Origin: Pseudothioclava arenosa
GTDB lineage: Bacteria; Pseudomonadota; Alphaproteobacteria; Rhodobacterales; Rhodobacteraceae
Assembly (NCBI RefSeq): GCF_002358085.1
Contig: NZ_NTJD01000006.1
Coordinates: 124,001 to 188,000, forward strand
Length of the DNA: 64,000 nt
Direction: 5' to 3'
Shown piece by piece: positions 55,010 to 63,982 of this stretch (within the stretch, counting starts at the first letter, position 1; the number at the start of each line of letters is the position of its first letter). The notes under the pieces were generated by a model that did no database searches, was not told the DNA's origin, and saw nothing but the letters and a program-made list of their open reading frames with translations. The position numbers and the translations under genes are program-made.

Positions 55010-55965
55010 CAGACCACCCCGGCGCGCAGGCAGTCGTGGATCTGGATCAGGCCAACGGGGCGATCATCTTTCAGCGCAAAGAGGCAGGTGATCTTTTTCT
55101 CCTGCATCAAGGCAACGGCGGCCTCGGCCAGCGCGTCCGGCGCGATGGAGCGCGGGTTGCGGGTCATCACCTCTTGCACGCGATGCTCCAGCAGCCCCGC
55201 CATATGGCGACGCAGGTCGCCATCGGTGATGATGCCGGCAAGGCGCTCGTCGGCATCAAGCACGCCAACCACGCCAAAGCCCTTCTGGCTCATCACCAGC
55301 AGCGCCTCGGTCATCGGAGTGTCCTCGGCAACCAGCGGCATATCGGCATGCATCAGATCCGCCACTTTCGACAGCCGCGCGCCCAGTTTGCCGCCCGGAT
55401 GGAAGGCGCGGAAATGCGCGGCGGTAAAGCCTCGATGCGCCATCAGCGCGACGGCCAGCGCATCGCCCAGCGCCAGCGTCATCGTGGTCGAGGTGGTGGG
55501 CACCACGCCGGTGCCGCAGGCCTCAGCCGCATGCGGCAGCACCAGCGCCACATCGGCCTGCCGCAACAGGGTCGATTCGGGGCGCGAGGCGACCCCGATC
55601 AGCGGGATCGAGAACCGCCGCGTGTGCGCGATCAGATCGGCGAGTTCAGGCGTTTCGCCCGAGTTCGACAGCACCAGCGCCACGTCATCCTCGGTGACCA
55701 TGCCCAGATCGCCATGGCTTGCCTCGGCCGGGTGGACGAATTGCGCGGGCGTGCCGGTCGAGGCCAGCGTCGCAGCGATCTTGCGCGCGATATGGCCCGA
55801 TTTGCCCATGCCCGAGACGATCACGCGGCCACGCGCCTTCAGGATCAGCTCGACCGCTTCGGTGAAGGCACCGTCAAGGCTCTCGCCCAGCGCGGCCAGC
55901 CCCGCCGCCTCGATCGCGATCACTTCGCGGGCGGTCGTCAGGAAATCAGTGGTGGAAGATGTCAT
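55009..55965 (-). CDS. kdsD: Arabinose-5-phosphate isomerase KdsD (KpsF/GutQ family)
   Basis: Converts ribulose-5-phosphate to arabinose-5-phosphate, the first step of Kdo synthesis (318 aa). N-terminal SIS domain (VIVSGMGKSGHIARKIAATL, PAEASHGDLGM, LSNSGETPEL) and two CBS motifs (VLDADERLAGIITDGDLRRH; KKITCLFALKDDRPVGLIQI). With kdsB elsewhere in the window it completes key Kdo steps. It overlaps rnd by 20 bases. Confidence 0.95.
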   Translation of the reverse strand: MTSSTTDFLTTAREVIAIEAAGLAALGESLDGAFTEAVELILKARGRVIVSGMGKSGHIARKIAATLASTGTPAQFVHPAEASHGDLGMVTEDDVALVLSNSGETPELADLIAHTRRFSIPLIGVASRPESTLLRQADVALVLPHAAEACGTGVVPTTSTTMTLALGDALAVALMAHRGFTAAHFRAFHPGGKLGARLSKVADLMHADMPLVAEDTPMTEALLVMSQKGFGVVGVLDADERLAGIITDGDLRRHMAGLLEHRVQEVMTRNPRSIAPDALAEAAVALMQEKKITCLFALKDDRPVGLIQIHDCLRAGVV

Positions 55966-56560
55966 TCGGTTCCTCCCAGCCCATCAGGTCAAGCCGCGCC
56001 CGCGCCGGCAGGAAATCAAAGCAGGATTGCGCCAGCTCGGTGCGGCCTTCGCGCGCAAGGCGCCCGGCCAGAACCTCTTTCAGGCGGTGCAGATAGAGCA
56101 CGTCCGAGGCGGCATATTCCAGCTGCGCATCGGTCAGCTGCGGCGCGCCCCAGTCCGAGGTCTGCTGCTGCTTGGAAATATCGACGCCAACCAGCTCCTG
56201 CAGCAGGTATTTCAGCCCGTGGCGGTCGGTAAAGGTGCGCACCATCTTCGAGGCGATCTTGGTGCAGAACACGGGTGCCGTGATCACGCCAAACGCGTTG
56301 TAAAGCGCGGCGATATCGAAACGGGCGAAGTGAAACAGCTTCTCGGTGCCCGGATCGGCCAGCATCGCGCACAGCCGCGGCGCCTCAAGCTGCCCCTTGG
56401 CGATCTGCACCAGATGCGCATCGCCGTCGCCCGACGAGAGCTGCACAAGGCAAAGCCGGTCGCGGCGCGGATCGAGCCCCATGGTTTCGGTGTCGATGGC
56501 CACGACCGGGCCAAGATCGAGCCCCTCGGGCAGGTCGTTCTGATGCAGATGGATCGCCAC
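55946..56560 (-). CDS. rnd: Ribonuclease D, short form
   Basis: 3'-5' exonuclease (204 aa) of the DEDDy group: VVAIDTETMGLDP, FHFARFDIAALYN and YAASDVLYLH supply the acidic and tyrosine residues. It lacks the HRDC domains of full RNase D, as is usual in Rhodobacteraceae. The GTG at 56560 (MAIHLHQNDLPEG, read V) with AGAGA upstream is preferred to a GTG at 56575 five codons earlier. Its 3' end overlaps kdsD. Confidence 0.9.
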   Translation of the reverse strand: MAIHLHQNDLPEGLDLGPVVAIDTETMGLDPRRDRLCLVQLSSGDGDAHLVQIAKGQLEAPRLCAMLADPGTEKLFHFARFDIAALYNAFGVITAPVFCTKIASKMVRTFTDRHGLKYLLQELVGVDISKQQQTSDWGAPQLTDAQLEYAASDVLYLHRLKEVLAGRLAREGRTELAQSCFDFLPARARLDLMGWEEPNDIFHH

Positions 56561-56697
56561 GTCTGTCTCTTTCACTTTGACTTTCGCGTCATATAAGCCC
56601 TTCGGCCGCGCAATGCCAATGCAGGCTTTCCGCCGAAGCGCCGCGCTTTTGCCGCAGGCGGGTTTCTGCTAGCACCAAGGCGCAAGAAGGAGCCCCG

Positions 56698-57678
56698 ATG
56701 CACAACCCCGATCCCACCGCCAAACCGCGCCTTGTCGCCGTCGTCGTGACGCGCGATCGGCTGGCGCAGCTACGCGTGACGCTGCCCCGGCTGATGGCCG
56801 ATTTGCCCGGCGCCCTCGATGCGGTGGTGGTGGTCGACAATGCCTCGGGTGATGGCACGGCCGAGTGGCTGCGCACACAGGCGCATCCGGCGCTACACAT
56901 CCTGCGGCAAGAGCAAAACACCGGCGGCGCGGGCGGGTTCGCGGCGGGTATCGCGGCGGCACAGAGCCTTTTTGACCCCGACTGGATCGTTGTGATGGAT
57001 GATGACGCCCGCCCCGAGCCGGGCGCTTTGGCGGCGTTTCATGCGCTTGAGACCCAAGGCGCCGAGGCTGTGGCGGCGGCGGTCTATTACCCTGATGGCC
57101 GGATCTGCGAAATGAACCGCCCCTCGGGCAACCCGTTCTGGCAGCGCGCGGCGTTCTGGGGGGCGGCAACGCGAGGCCGCGCGGGGTTTCACATCGGGGA
57201 TGCAGCCTATTCGGCACTGCCTTGCGAGATCGACGTGACCTCTTTCGTAGGGTTTTTCATCTCGCGGGCGGGGCTGGCGCGAGCAGGCCTGCCCGATGCG
57301 GACCTGTTCCTTTATGGCGATGACGCGATCTACACACTGGGGCTGCGGGCGCGCGGCGGGCGCATTCTGTTCGCGCCCCAGATCCGCTTTGCGCATGATT
57401 GCTCGACCTTCGCGCCCGGCGAGCGGCGGTTTCGCCCGCTCTGGAAGGCCTATTACTATCAGCGCAACTTGCTGATCCTCTACCGGATGGCGGCGGGCGC
57501 ATGGTTCTGGCCGGTGCTTTGCGTGATCCTGCCACGCTGGCTGATGCGCATTCGCGCGCATCGCGGCGCGCGGCGCGCCTTTCTGCGCCTGACGCTGGCG
57601 GCGCTTGCGGACGGGCTGCGCGGGCGCCGCGACCGGCGCCATGCCGAGGTGCTGCACCTGGCCGAGACGCGTGACTAG
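56698..57678 (+). CDS. Glycosyltransferase family 2, galactofuranosyl/rhamnosyltransferase-like
   Basis: Putative GT2 enzyme (326 aa): VAVVVTRDRLAQLRVTLPRL, VVVVDNASGDGT, WIVVMDDDARPEPGAL (DxD) and FLYGDDAIYTLGLRARGGRI. A membrane-associating segment lies near residue 270 (AGAWFWPVLCVIL). Sequence resembles GlfT-like enzymes, but the donor cannot be fixed. It converges with the KpsM-like permease (CTAG shared stops) in the capsule-type cluster. Confidence 0.82.
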   Translation: MHNPDPTAKPRLVAVVVTRDRLAQLRVTLPRLMADLPGALDAVVVVDNASGDGTAEWLRTQAHPALHILRQEQNTGGAGGFAAGIAAAQSLFDPDWIVVMDDDARPEPGALAAFHALETQGAEAVAAAVYYPDGRICEMNRPSGNPFWQRAAFWGAATRGRAGFHIGDAAYSALPCEIDVTSFVGFFISRAGLARAGLPDADLFLYGDDAIYTLGLRARGGRILFAPQIRFAHDCSTFAPGERRFRPLWKAYYYQRNLLILYRMAAGAWFWPVLCVILPRWLMRIRAHRGARRAFLRLTLAALADGLRGRRDRRHAEVLHLAETRD

Positions 57679-58493
57679 TCCTGCAGCAAATCGAGGTGGA
57701 ACCGCCACATCAGCAGCACCCCGAAGAACAAGGGCACCAGCGCGAAGATCAGCACATAAACCGGGTTCGCATAGGCCGCGTCATACATCGGATAGAACCC
57801 GCTGCGCACCATCCCCGTCAGTTGCAGAAGCGGGTTATACCACAGCACCTCCTGCGCCATCTGCGGCAGGTCCTCGTAGATATAGAACAGCCCCGAGGCC
57901 AGCACGAGCGGCCGCGTCGCGATCGACCAGAGTCGCTCCCACGCCGGAAACTTGCCAAATGGGACGACGTTCAAAACGCCGATGCCGAGCCCAAGCAGCA
58001 TGATCAGCAAGATGCCGGTCACGATCGGGCCGATCTTGATCACCGCATGAGTGTCGATCACGGCAAAGATGCCGGCGATCAGGATCACCGCCACCAGCAA
58101 CTCGGTCAGCACGTTCAGCAGAAACCGCGCAATGACCGCATCGACCCAGGTCACCGTCGGATATTGCATCAGCGGGCGCGAAAAGGTCAGCGCACGACCG
58201 ACCGTGCTGGAAACATGGGTGAACATCTTCAACGGCAGATAACCCGTCGCATAGAACAAGAGGAAGCTTGTCCCCAGCGACGGGTTGCGCAGCATCAGCG
58301 AAAAACCGATCGACAACACCAACAGCACCGCGATCGGCTCGACCAGGGCCCAGATATAGCCGCCCGGCGTGCGCCCGAAACGCGTCGACATCTCGCGCAG
58401 CATCAGCGCGATCACCGTGCGCGCCGTCGCCGCAAGGATCATGCGGACGGGGCGCTCCGAAGGCTGGTCGGGATGCGGAATGATGATCGTCAT
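57675..58493 (-). CDS. Capsule-type ABC-2 export permease (KpsM-like)
   Basis: Inner-membrane permease (272 aa) of the polysaccharide exporter family, with about six transmembrane helices and the motifs RTVIALMLREMSTRFGRTPG and GYIWALVEPIAVLLVL. It likely pairs with the KpsT-like ATPase at 59,797 and the KpsE-like protein at 58,570; it is divergent from kpsE over a 76-bp gap. A second, more distant permease lies at 41,853. Confidence 0.88.
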   Translation of the reverse strand: MTIIIPHPDQPSERPVRMILAATARTVIALMLREMSTRFGRTPGGYIWALVEPIAVLLVLSIGFSLMLRNPSLGTSFLLFYATGYLPLKMFTHVSSTVGRALTFSRPLMQYPTVTWVDAVIARFLLNVLTELLVAVILIAGIFAVIDTHAVIKIGPIVTGILLIMLLGLGIGVLNVVPFGKFPAWERLWSIATRPLVLASGLFYIYEDLPQMAQEVLWYNPLLQLTGMVRSGFYPMYDAAYANPVYVLIFALVPLFFGVLLMWRFHLDLLQD

Positions 58494-58569
58494 GAAGGGC
58501 GGTTCCGGCTGGATATGTAGGGGCGACTATGCAAGAAAAGTCGCGAGGAAACAAATAGCAGATCAACCG

Positions 58570-59784
58570 ATGATTGATTCCGCCCCTTCGGCACCAGAGG
58601 CGCGCAGCCCGCAAACGCCCCAAACCCCGAAGGCACCGGGCTTCACGCGGGCGACCGCGCGCCCGGCAGGCATGCGCAAGCGCCACAAGCTGCTGCTGAT
58701 GTCCTTCCTGATCGGGATTCTGGGGCCGCTGGTGCTGGTGGCGTTCTATCTCTGGGTCATCGCCGAAGACCAATATGCCTCGGTCACGGGCTTTGCCGTG
58801 CGCAAGGAAGAAGGCGGAGCGATCTCGGAAACGCTGGGCGGGCTGATCCAGTTCGCCGGTGGCTCGGTCAGCTCGGAAAGCGATATCCTCTACGAATTCA
58901 TCCGCTCCAGCGAGATCGTCGCGGCCGTCGATCGTAAAATCGACCTGCGTTCGCATTACGCGCAATACTGGCCGGGCGACTGGGCCTTTTCGATCTGGCC
59001 CGATGCCACGATCGAAGACCTCACCTGGTTCTGGCAGCGCGTGGTGCGGATCAGCTATGACAAGGCCAGCGGGCTGATCGAGGTCACCGTGCTCGCCTTC
59101 GATCCGCAGACCGCGCAGATCATCGCGCAGGCGATCCTTGACGAGAGCCAGAACAAGATCAACACGCTCAACGCACAGGCGCGCGAAGATGCAATGCGCT
59201 ATGCCTTGTCGGATCTGGAGGTCGCGGTTGCGCGGCTGAAAGAGGCGCGCGAGGCGATGACGAATTTCCGCACCCGCACCCAGATCGTCGATCCCGAGGC
59301 TGATTTTCAGGGCCGCATGGGGGTGATGAACACCTTGCAGCAGCAACTGGCGCAGTCGCTGATCGAATTCGACCTCTTGGCCGAGACGACCAAGAGCACC
59401 GATCCCCGCATCGCTCAGGCCCAGCGCCGGATCGAGGTGATCCGCCAGCGGATCGCGCAGGAGCGCCGCTCCTTCGCCTCGCAAGTGGGCGAGAATGGCG
59501 CGGCGGGCGACGATTTTCCCAAGCTTTTCGCTGAATATGAGGGGCTTGTCGTCGATCGCGAATATGCCGAGGAAACCTATCGCTCGGCGCTCAGCGCGCT
59601 TGATTTGGCCCGGGCCAATGCCGCGCGCCAGAGCCGCTATCTGGCGAGCTATATCCGCCCGAGCCTGCCGGAAAGCTCCGAATACCCGCGTCGCGCTGTG
59701 CTGTTCTGGCTGACCGCGCTGGTATTGGCGCTTGGCTGGGCAACGCTGGCGCTGATCTATTATTCGATCCGCGACCGGGGCTGA
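58570..59784 (+). CDS. Capsule polysaccharide export inner-membrane protein (KpsE-like)
   Basis: PCP-3-like protein (404 aa) coupling the inner-membrane exporter to the periplasm. A transmembrane helix near residue 45-65 (LLLMSFLIGILGPLVLVAFY), a long coiled-coil periplasmic part (SDLEVAVARLKEAREAMTNF, RRIEVIRQRIAQERRSFA), and a C-terminal helix (AVLFWLTALVLALGWATLAL). The Pro/Ala-rich N-terminus is cytoplasmic. The ATG at 58570 has weak upstream pairing, so the start is not certain. Followed by kpsT 12 bases after its stop. Confidence 0.88.
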   Translation: MIDSAPSAPEARSPQTPQTPKAPGFTRATARPAGMRKRHKLLLMSFLIGILGPLVLVAFYLWVIAEDQYASVTGFAVRKEEGGAISETLGGLIQFAGGSVSSESDILYEFIRSSEIVAAVDRKIDLRSHYAQYWPGDWAFSIWPDATIEDLTWFWQRVVRISYDKASGLIEVTVLAFDPQTAQIIAQAILDESQNKINTLNAQAREDAMRYALSDLEVAVARLKEAREAMTNFRTRTQIVDPEADFQGRMGVMNTLQQQLAQSLIEFDLLAETTKSTDPRIAQAQRRIEVIRQRIAQERRSFASQVGENGAAGDDFPKLFAEYEGLVVDREYAEETYRSALSALDLARANAARQSRYLASYIRPSLPESSEYPRRAVLFWLTALVLALGWATLALIYYSIRDRG

Positions 59785-59796
59785 GCAGGGGGCCGG

Positions 59797-60450
59797 ATGA
59801 TCCGCTTCGAGCATCTGAGCAAAGGGTTCCAGCTGCGCGGCCAACGCAAGGAGGTGATCCGCGACCTCACGCTCGAACTGCCCTCGGGGCGCTCGCTCGG
59901 GCTTCTGGGGCGCAACGGCGCGGGCAAATCGACGCTCTTGCAACTGATCGCGGGCACGATGCGACCGGATTCCGGGCGGATCGTTTCGGATGGCTCGATC
60001 TCCTGGCCGGTGGGGTTTGGCGGCTCGTTTCACCGCGAGATGACCGGGATCCAGAACATCCGTTTCATCGCGCGGATCTACGGCGTCGACAGCGACGAGC
60101 TTGTCGCCTTCGTCGAAGACTTCGCCGAGCTGGGCCGGCATTTCCACATGCCGGTGCGCAGTTATTCCGCCGGGATGCGCGCGCGGCTGACCTTTGGCGC
60201 CTCGATGGGGATCCGGTTCGATACCTATCTCGTCGATGAAACCACCGCCGTCGGCGATGCCGCCTTTCGCCGCAAGAGCCGCTCTATCTTCAGGGAGCGG
60301 ATGAAACACGCCTCGGCAATCATGGTCAGCCACTCGCCCCGGCAATTGCGCGCGTTTTGCGACGCGGGCATCGTGCTCGAGAATGGCAAGCTGCGGTATT
60401 TCGACGACCTCGAAGAAGCGATCGAGCTGCACGAGCGGCAATTGGCATAA
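59797..60450 (+). CDS. Capsule polysaccharide export ATPase (KpsT-like)
   Basis: ABC ATPase (217 aa) of the KpsT/TagH class: Walker [18 protein letters not shown], signature [15 protein letters not shown] and Walker [12 protein letters not shown], with the family's DET in place of DEP. The exporter substrates are lipid-linked capsular glycans. Adjacent to KpsE-like and near the KpsM-like permease. Whether it also serves the permease at 41,853 is open. Confidence 0.9.
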   Translation: MIRFEHLSKGFQLRGQRKEVIRDLTLELPSGRSLGLLGRNGAGKSTLLQLIAGTMRPDSGRIVSDGSISWPVGFGGSFHREMTGIQNIRFIARIYGVDSDELVAFVEDFAELGRHFHMPVRSYSAGMRARLTFGASMGIRFDTYLVDETTAVGDAAFRRKSRSIFRERMKHASAIMVSHSPRQLRAFCDAGIVLENGKLRYFDDLEEAIELHERQLA

Positions 60451-60530
60451 TCGCGCTAGGGTTGCACGTGCGCCTTGAAAGGCAGGGCCACAGGCGCTAC
60501 CCCGAGGAAGGCGCGCAAGGATCGGGATGC

Positions 60531-61598
60531 ATGCGAAAGACACTCGTTCTTCACATCGGTCATTACAAGACAGGCACCACCGCCCTGCAGGTGTTTTGCG
60601 CGAATAATGCGAAGGCGCTGCGCAAGCTCGGCATCGACTACACCGCCGAGATGCGCCACCTCGCAAAACACTCCCGCCCGGCCTTCGCGCTGCTCAAAGC
60701 GGCGGGGGCGCGGACGCTCATGCATGGCTTTCGTGACCCGGCCCCGGTCGAGGCGATCTGGGCCGAGCTGTTCGAAGCCGTTCACAAAAGCAAGGCGCCG
60801 CAGGTCCTGATCAGCTCCGAAGAGTTCATGCGCCTTGGCGCCCATCCCGAGGCCGAGGCGCTTCTGGCGCGAATTTTCGCTGCGCAGAGAAATGCGCTGG
60901 ATGTTCGCATCATCGCCTATCTGCGTGCGCCCCAGGCGCATCTGCGCTCGTGGTACAACCAGCTCGTCAAGATGAACATGCCGGTGCCGGGGTTCAATGA
61001 AACGGTGCGCTCGGTGATCGAGCCGATCCATTACGATTACGCGCTGGCGCTGGGGCCGTGGCTGCGTCTGTTCGGGCCCGAAGCGGTGACGATCCGGCCC
61101 TACACGGATGCGCTGCGCAAGGGCGATGCGCTGTTTGCGGATTTCATTGCTGCACTTGGCCTGCCGCCGCAGCCCCTGCAGAAATGGGCGCTGCCCGAGG
61201 CCGATGTGAACCCGCGCATGGATGACCGCCTGCTTGAGCTGGCCCGCGTGATGCGCCTGCTCGATGTGCCGAAAGCGCAGCGCGGGCGGATGCTCGAACG
61301 CGCACGCGGCTTTCTGGATCTGGCCGGAGATCCGGCTGCCGATCTGACGGAAATTTCGCAGCGCGCGCAGGCGGGGCTGGAGGAACTGGCACATCTGCCC
61401 GGTACACAGTTCGACACCAAAAGCCTTACTGGCGATCTGCCTCAACCCGAGGACCCGCGCATCGGCGAACAGGCGGCCTTGCTTGGCCTGATGCTGCAGG
61501 ACCATCGCCGCCTGAGCCATGCCAGCGACAAGAAGATCGACTTGCTGACAAAGCGGGTCGAGGCGCTCGAAGCCGCGCTCTCCGGCACCCGGACATGA
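60531..61598 (+). CDS. Sulfotransferase-like protein
   Basis: Hypothetical protein (355 aa) with a 5'-phosphosulfate-binding-like N-terminus (LVLHIGHYKTGTTALQVFCA) and a 3'-phosphate-like LRAPQAHLRSWYNQLVKM. The rest is helical. The pattern fits PAPS-dependent sulfotransferases, but the fold also includes nucleotide kinases, so catalytic activity is inferred. Its stop overlaps the ATG of the GT4 gene (ATGA), placing it in the capsule operon after kpsT. Confidence 0.75.
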   Translation: MRKTLVLHIGHYKTGTTALQVFCANNAKALRKLGIDYTAEMRHLAKHSRPAFALLKAAGARTLMHGFRDPAPVEAIWAELFEAVHKSKAPQVLISSEEFMRLGAHPEAEALLARIFAAQRNALDVRIIAYLRAPQAHLRSWYNQLVKMNMPVPGFNETVRSVIEPIHYDYALALGPWLRLFGPEAVTIRPYTDALRKGDALFADFIAALGLPPQPLQKWALPEADVNPRMDDRLLELARVMRLLDVPKAQRGRMLERARGFLDLAGDPAADLTEISQRAQAGLEELAHLPGTQFDTKSLTGDLPQPEDPRIGEQAALLGLMLQDHRRLSHASDKKIDLLTKRVEALEAALSGTRT

Positions 61599-63073
61599 GG
61601 ATCCTTTACTACAACTGGGTCGACTATCTGGACGACGAACATCGCGGGGGCGGTGTTTCGGTCTATCAGCGCAACCTGATGCATGCCTGGGACGCGGACC
61701 CGACTATTCGCGAAAGTTTTCTGTCGTCGGGGATTTCCTACGATCTTTTCAACCGCGCGCCGCGCTGGGAGCGGCTGCGTCACGGGCCCGAGGCCGACCG
61801 CGACCGCCGCTTTGAGATCGTGAATTCCGGGGTTCTGTCGCCGGCGCATTTCTCGTTCGGCAGCCCGCATCAGATCGCGCATGCGCCGACAACCGAGGCC
61901 TTCTTCGACTTTATCGACAAGACCGGCCCCTATGACGTGATCCATTTCAACAACCTCGAGGGGCTGCCGATCGAGGTTCTGAAGCTCAAGGAGATCTGGC
62001 ACAGGACACGCGTGGTGGTGACGCTGCACAACTACTACCCGTTCTGCCCGCAGGTGAATCTCTGGCAGCGCGAGGCGGAGCATTGCGCGGATTTCAAGGC
62101 GGGCGCGGCCTGTGCAAACTGCCTTGTGCAGCCCCGCCCCGACGCACGTTTGCTGCGCGGCGCGAACGGGCTGGCCTACCACCTGAAATGCGCCGGATTG
62201 CGGCCCGGCAGCCGCGCCTTCGACCTGACATTCCGTCAATTGATGCGCGCCGGGCGGCTGTCGCTGCGCGCCGCCGGAATGCTGCGCAGGCGCGTCCGGG
62301 CCGCAACCGCTGCACCGCGATCCGGCTCCACCCAGGCGCAGCATTTTGCTGCGCGACGCAAGCAGATGGTTGCCGCGCTCAATGCGCATGCCGATCAGGT
62401 TCTCTGCGTTTCCGGGCGCGTGCGGGAAATTGCTGCGCAGCATGGCCTCCGCCCGGAGCTGCTGCGCACAAGCTATATCGGCTCGGCCCATGCACGGCAT
62501 TTCGCGGAAACCCACCCGGCAGACAGCCTGCTGAACCCTGATGGCACGCTGAGCCTGGCCTATCTGGGCTATATGCGGCGCGACAAAGGGTTCTTCTTTT
62601 TGCTCAATGCGCTTGAGGCCCTGCCCGAGGCGCAGGCCCGCCGCCTGCACCTGCTGGTCGCGGCGCGCAGCGGTCCACCGGAGGCGATGGCCCGGCTGGC
62701 GGCCTTGCGCCCTCGGCTCGCCAGCCTGACCCATGTCGACGGCTACCGTGCGAACGACCTTGATCACCTTCTTGCGGACACGCGTCTCGGGCTGATCCCG
62801 GTTCTCTGGGAGGATAACCTGCCGCAGGTCGCAATCGAAATGCACGCCCGCCACATTGCGCTGCTGACCTCGAACCGGGGCGGTGCCTCCGAGCTTGGCC
62901 GGTTCCCCGCGCTGATCCATGACGCCGGCTCGATCCCGGATTTTCATCGCTGCCTGCAAACGGCACTGAACGACGCAATCGACCTTCGGGCCTATTGGGC
63001 AGGCGCGATGGCGCCAGTGTCCATGCCGGAGCATTTGGCGCAGTTGCGCTCGCTCTATCAGGAACCGGCCTGA
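61595..63073 (+). CDS. Glycosyltransferase family 4-like (GT-B)
   Basis: Putative GT-B glycosyltransferase (492 aa). N-terminal RILYYNWVDYLDDEHRGGGV (acceptor domain with GGGVSVYQRNL) and C-terminal donor domain with LAYLGYMRRDKGFFFLLNAL and GLIPVLWEDNLPQVAIEMHA (E-x7-E-like). A Cys-containing insertion (FCPQVNLWQREAEHCADF, CANCL) is unusual and may be a metal or structural site. Start codon overlaps the sulfotransferase-like stop. Linkage made is unknown. Confidence 0.8.
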   Translation: MRILYYNWVDYLDDEHRGGGVSVYQRNLMHAWDADPTIRESFLSSGISYDLFNRAPRWERLRHGPEADRDRRFEIVNSGVLSPAHFSFGSPHQIAHAPTTEAFFDFIDKTGPYDVIHFNNLEGLPIEVLKLKEIWHRTRVVVTLHNYYPFCPQVNLWQREAEHCADFKAGAACANCLVQPRPDARLLRGANGLAYHLKCAGLRPGSRAFDLTFRQLMRAGRLSLRAAGMLRRRVRAATAAPRSGSTQAQHFAARRKQMVAALNAHADQVLCVSGRVREIAAQHGLRPELLRTSYIGSAHARHFAETHPADSLLNPDGTLSLAYLGYMRRDKGFFFLLNALEALPEAQARRLHLLVAARSGPPEAMARLAALRPRLASLTHVDGYRANDLDHLLADTRLGLIPVLWEDNLPQVAIEMHARHIALLTSNRGGASELGRFPALIHDAGSIPDFHRCLQTALNDAIDLRAYWAGAMAPVSMPEHLAQLRSLYQEPA

Positions 63074-63080
63074 GCGCCGG

Positions 63081-63842
63081 TCAGAAGCTGAAAGGATCTC
63101 GCGCCACAGCCTCTTCCAGCCGCGCGCGGAGCTCCGAGATGTTGGGCACGAAATCCGTGATCCGCGCCGTGTTCTGGCCGCGTGTCAGCAGCGCATCGCG
63201 AACCCGTTTTTCATAGTCGGGAAAAGCCGCCCGGTCGATCGCAAGATGGGCGAGCAGATCCTGGACGCGCGCCCTGCCAGCGTCAAAGTCGCCGTAGACA
63301 TCCTCGAAATGGATCACGAAGGGATCGACCCCGAATTCCTCGAACAGCCGCGCCAATTGCTGGCGCCGATTTCGGCACAGCTCAAGGTGGCGCAGCGGCG
63401 CTTCAAGCTCGATCGGCGCAAGCGTGATCTCACCGCGCTCGATCCGCTGGTAATTCGCGTCGGCCGCCTCCTTGCCCCAGGCGCCGGTGATCTTGGCAAG
63501 TTCAAGCGAAACGATGCGATCGACCTCGTTGCGGCGATCAAGCACGACATGGCGATTGCCATAGCGCTCGCCCGCCTCCATCAGCGCCCGGTTCAGCGCG
63601 CTCGGCACGATCTCGTGGCAATGCTTGATCTTGCGCCCCGGAGCGAGCGCCTCGTCAACACCCGCGCGCAGTGCCGCCAGATCCCCACGCTGCCGAAAAT
63701 CGCGCGTGATCGCCCCGAACTTCCGATCGACATTGAACGGCTCGTGCTCGGTCGCGAGATGCTCGGACATTTCCATCACGAGGCTGGCAAGCGTGGTCCC
63801 GCCAGTGCGCCGCATCGTCCAGATCAGGAAAGGGTAACTCAT
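63081..63842 (-). CDS. Sulfotransferase-like protein (NodH/Stf0-related)
   Basis: Putative sulfotransferase (253 aa). The N-terminal IWTMRRTGGTTLASLVMEM is a phosphosulfate-binding-type loop, and VLDRRNEVDRIVSLELAKIT resembles the 3'-phosphate motif of Stf0/NodH proteins. The orientation is opposite to the kps genes and its stop lies 7 bp from the GT4 stop, so it is transcribed separately. Acceptor unknown. Confidence 0.75.
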   Translation of the reverse strand: MSYPFLIWTMRRTGGTTLASLVMEMSEHLATEHEPFNVDRKFGAITRDFRQRGDLAALRAGVDEALAPGRKIKHCHEIVPSALNRALMEAGERYGNRHVVLDRRNEVDRIVSLELAKITGAWGKEAADANYQRIERGEITLAPIELEAPLRHLELCRNRRQQLARLFEEFGVDPFVIHFEDVYGDFDAGRARVQDLLAHLAIDRAAFPDYEKRVRDALLTRGQNTARITDFVPNISELRARLEEAVARDPFSF

Positions 63843-63982
63843 GGCGTCTCGCCGCAGAAGGATCGGTCGAAGCGGACGCTATCACCCCTCGTGCGGAGCC
63901 TCAATGCCATGAGGCGAGTGGTTTGCCCTTCGCTCAACTAAGACGTATTGTCCCGCAGCCCAAACAGGACTGGTGAACGAAC

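Noticed and set aside
57835-60666. 943-codon open frame opposite the kps genes on the minus strand
   Set aside because: Runs antisense to kpsE and kpsT, which carry full family motifs; no supported start.
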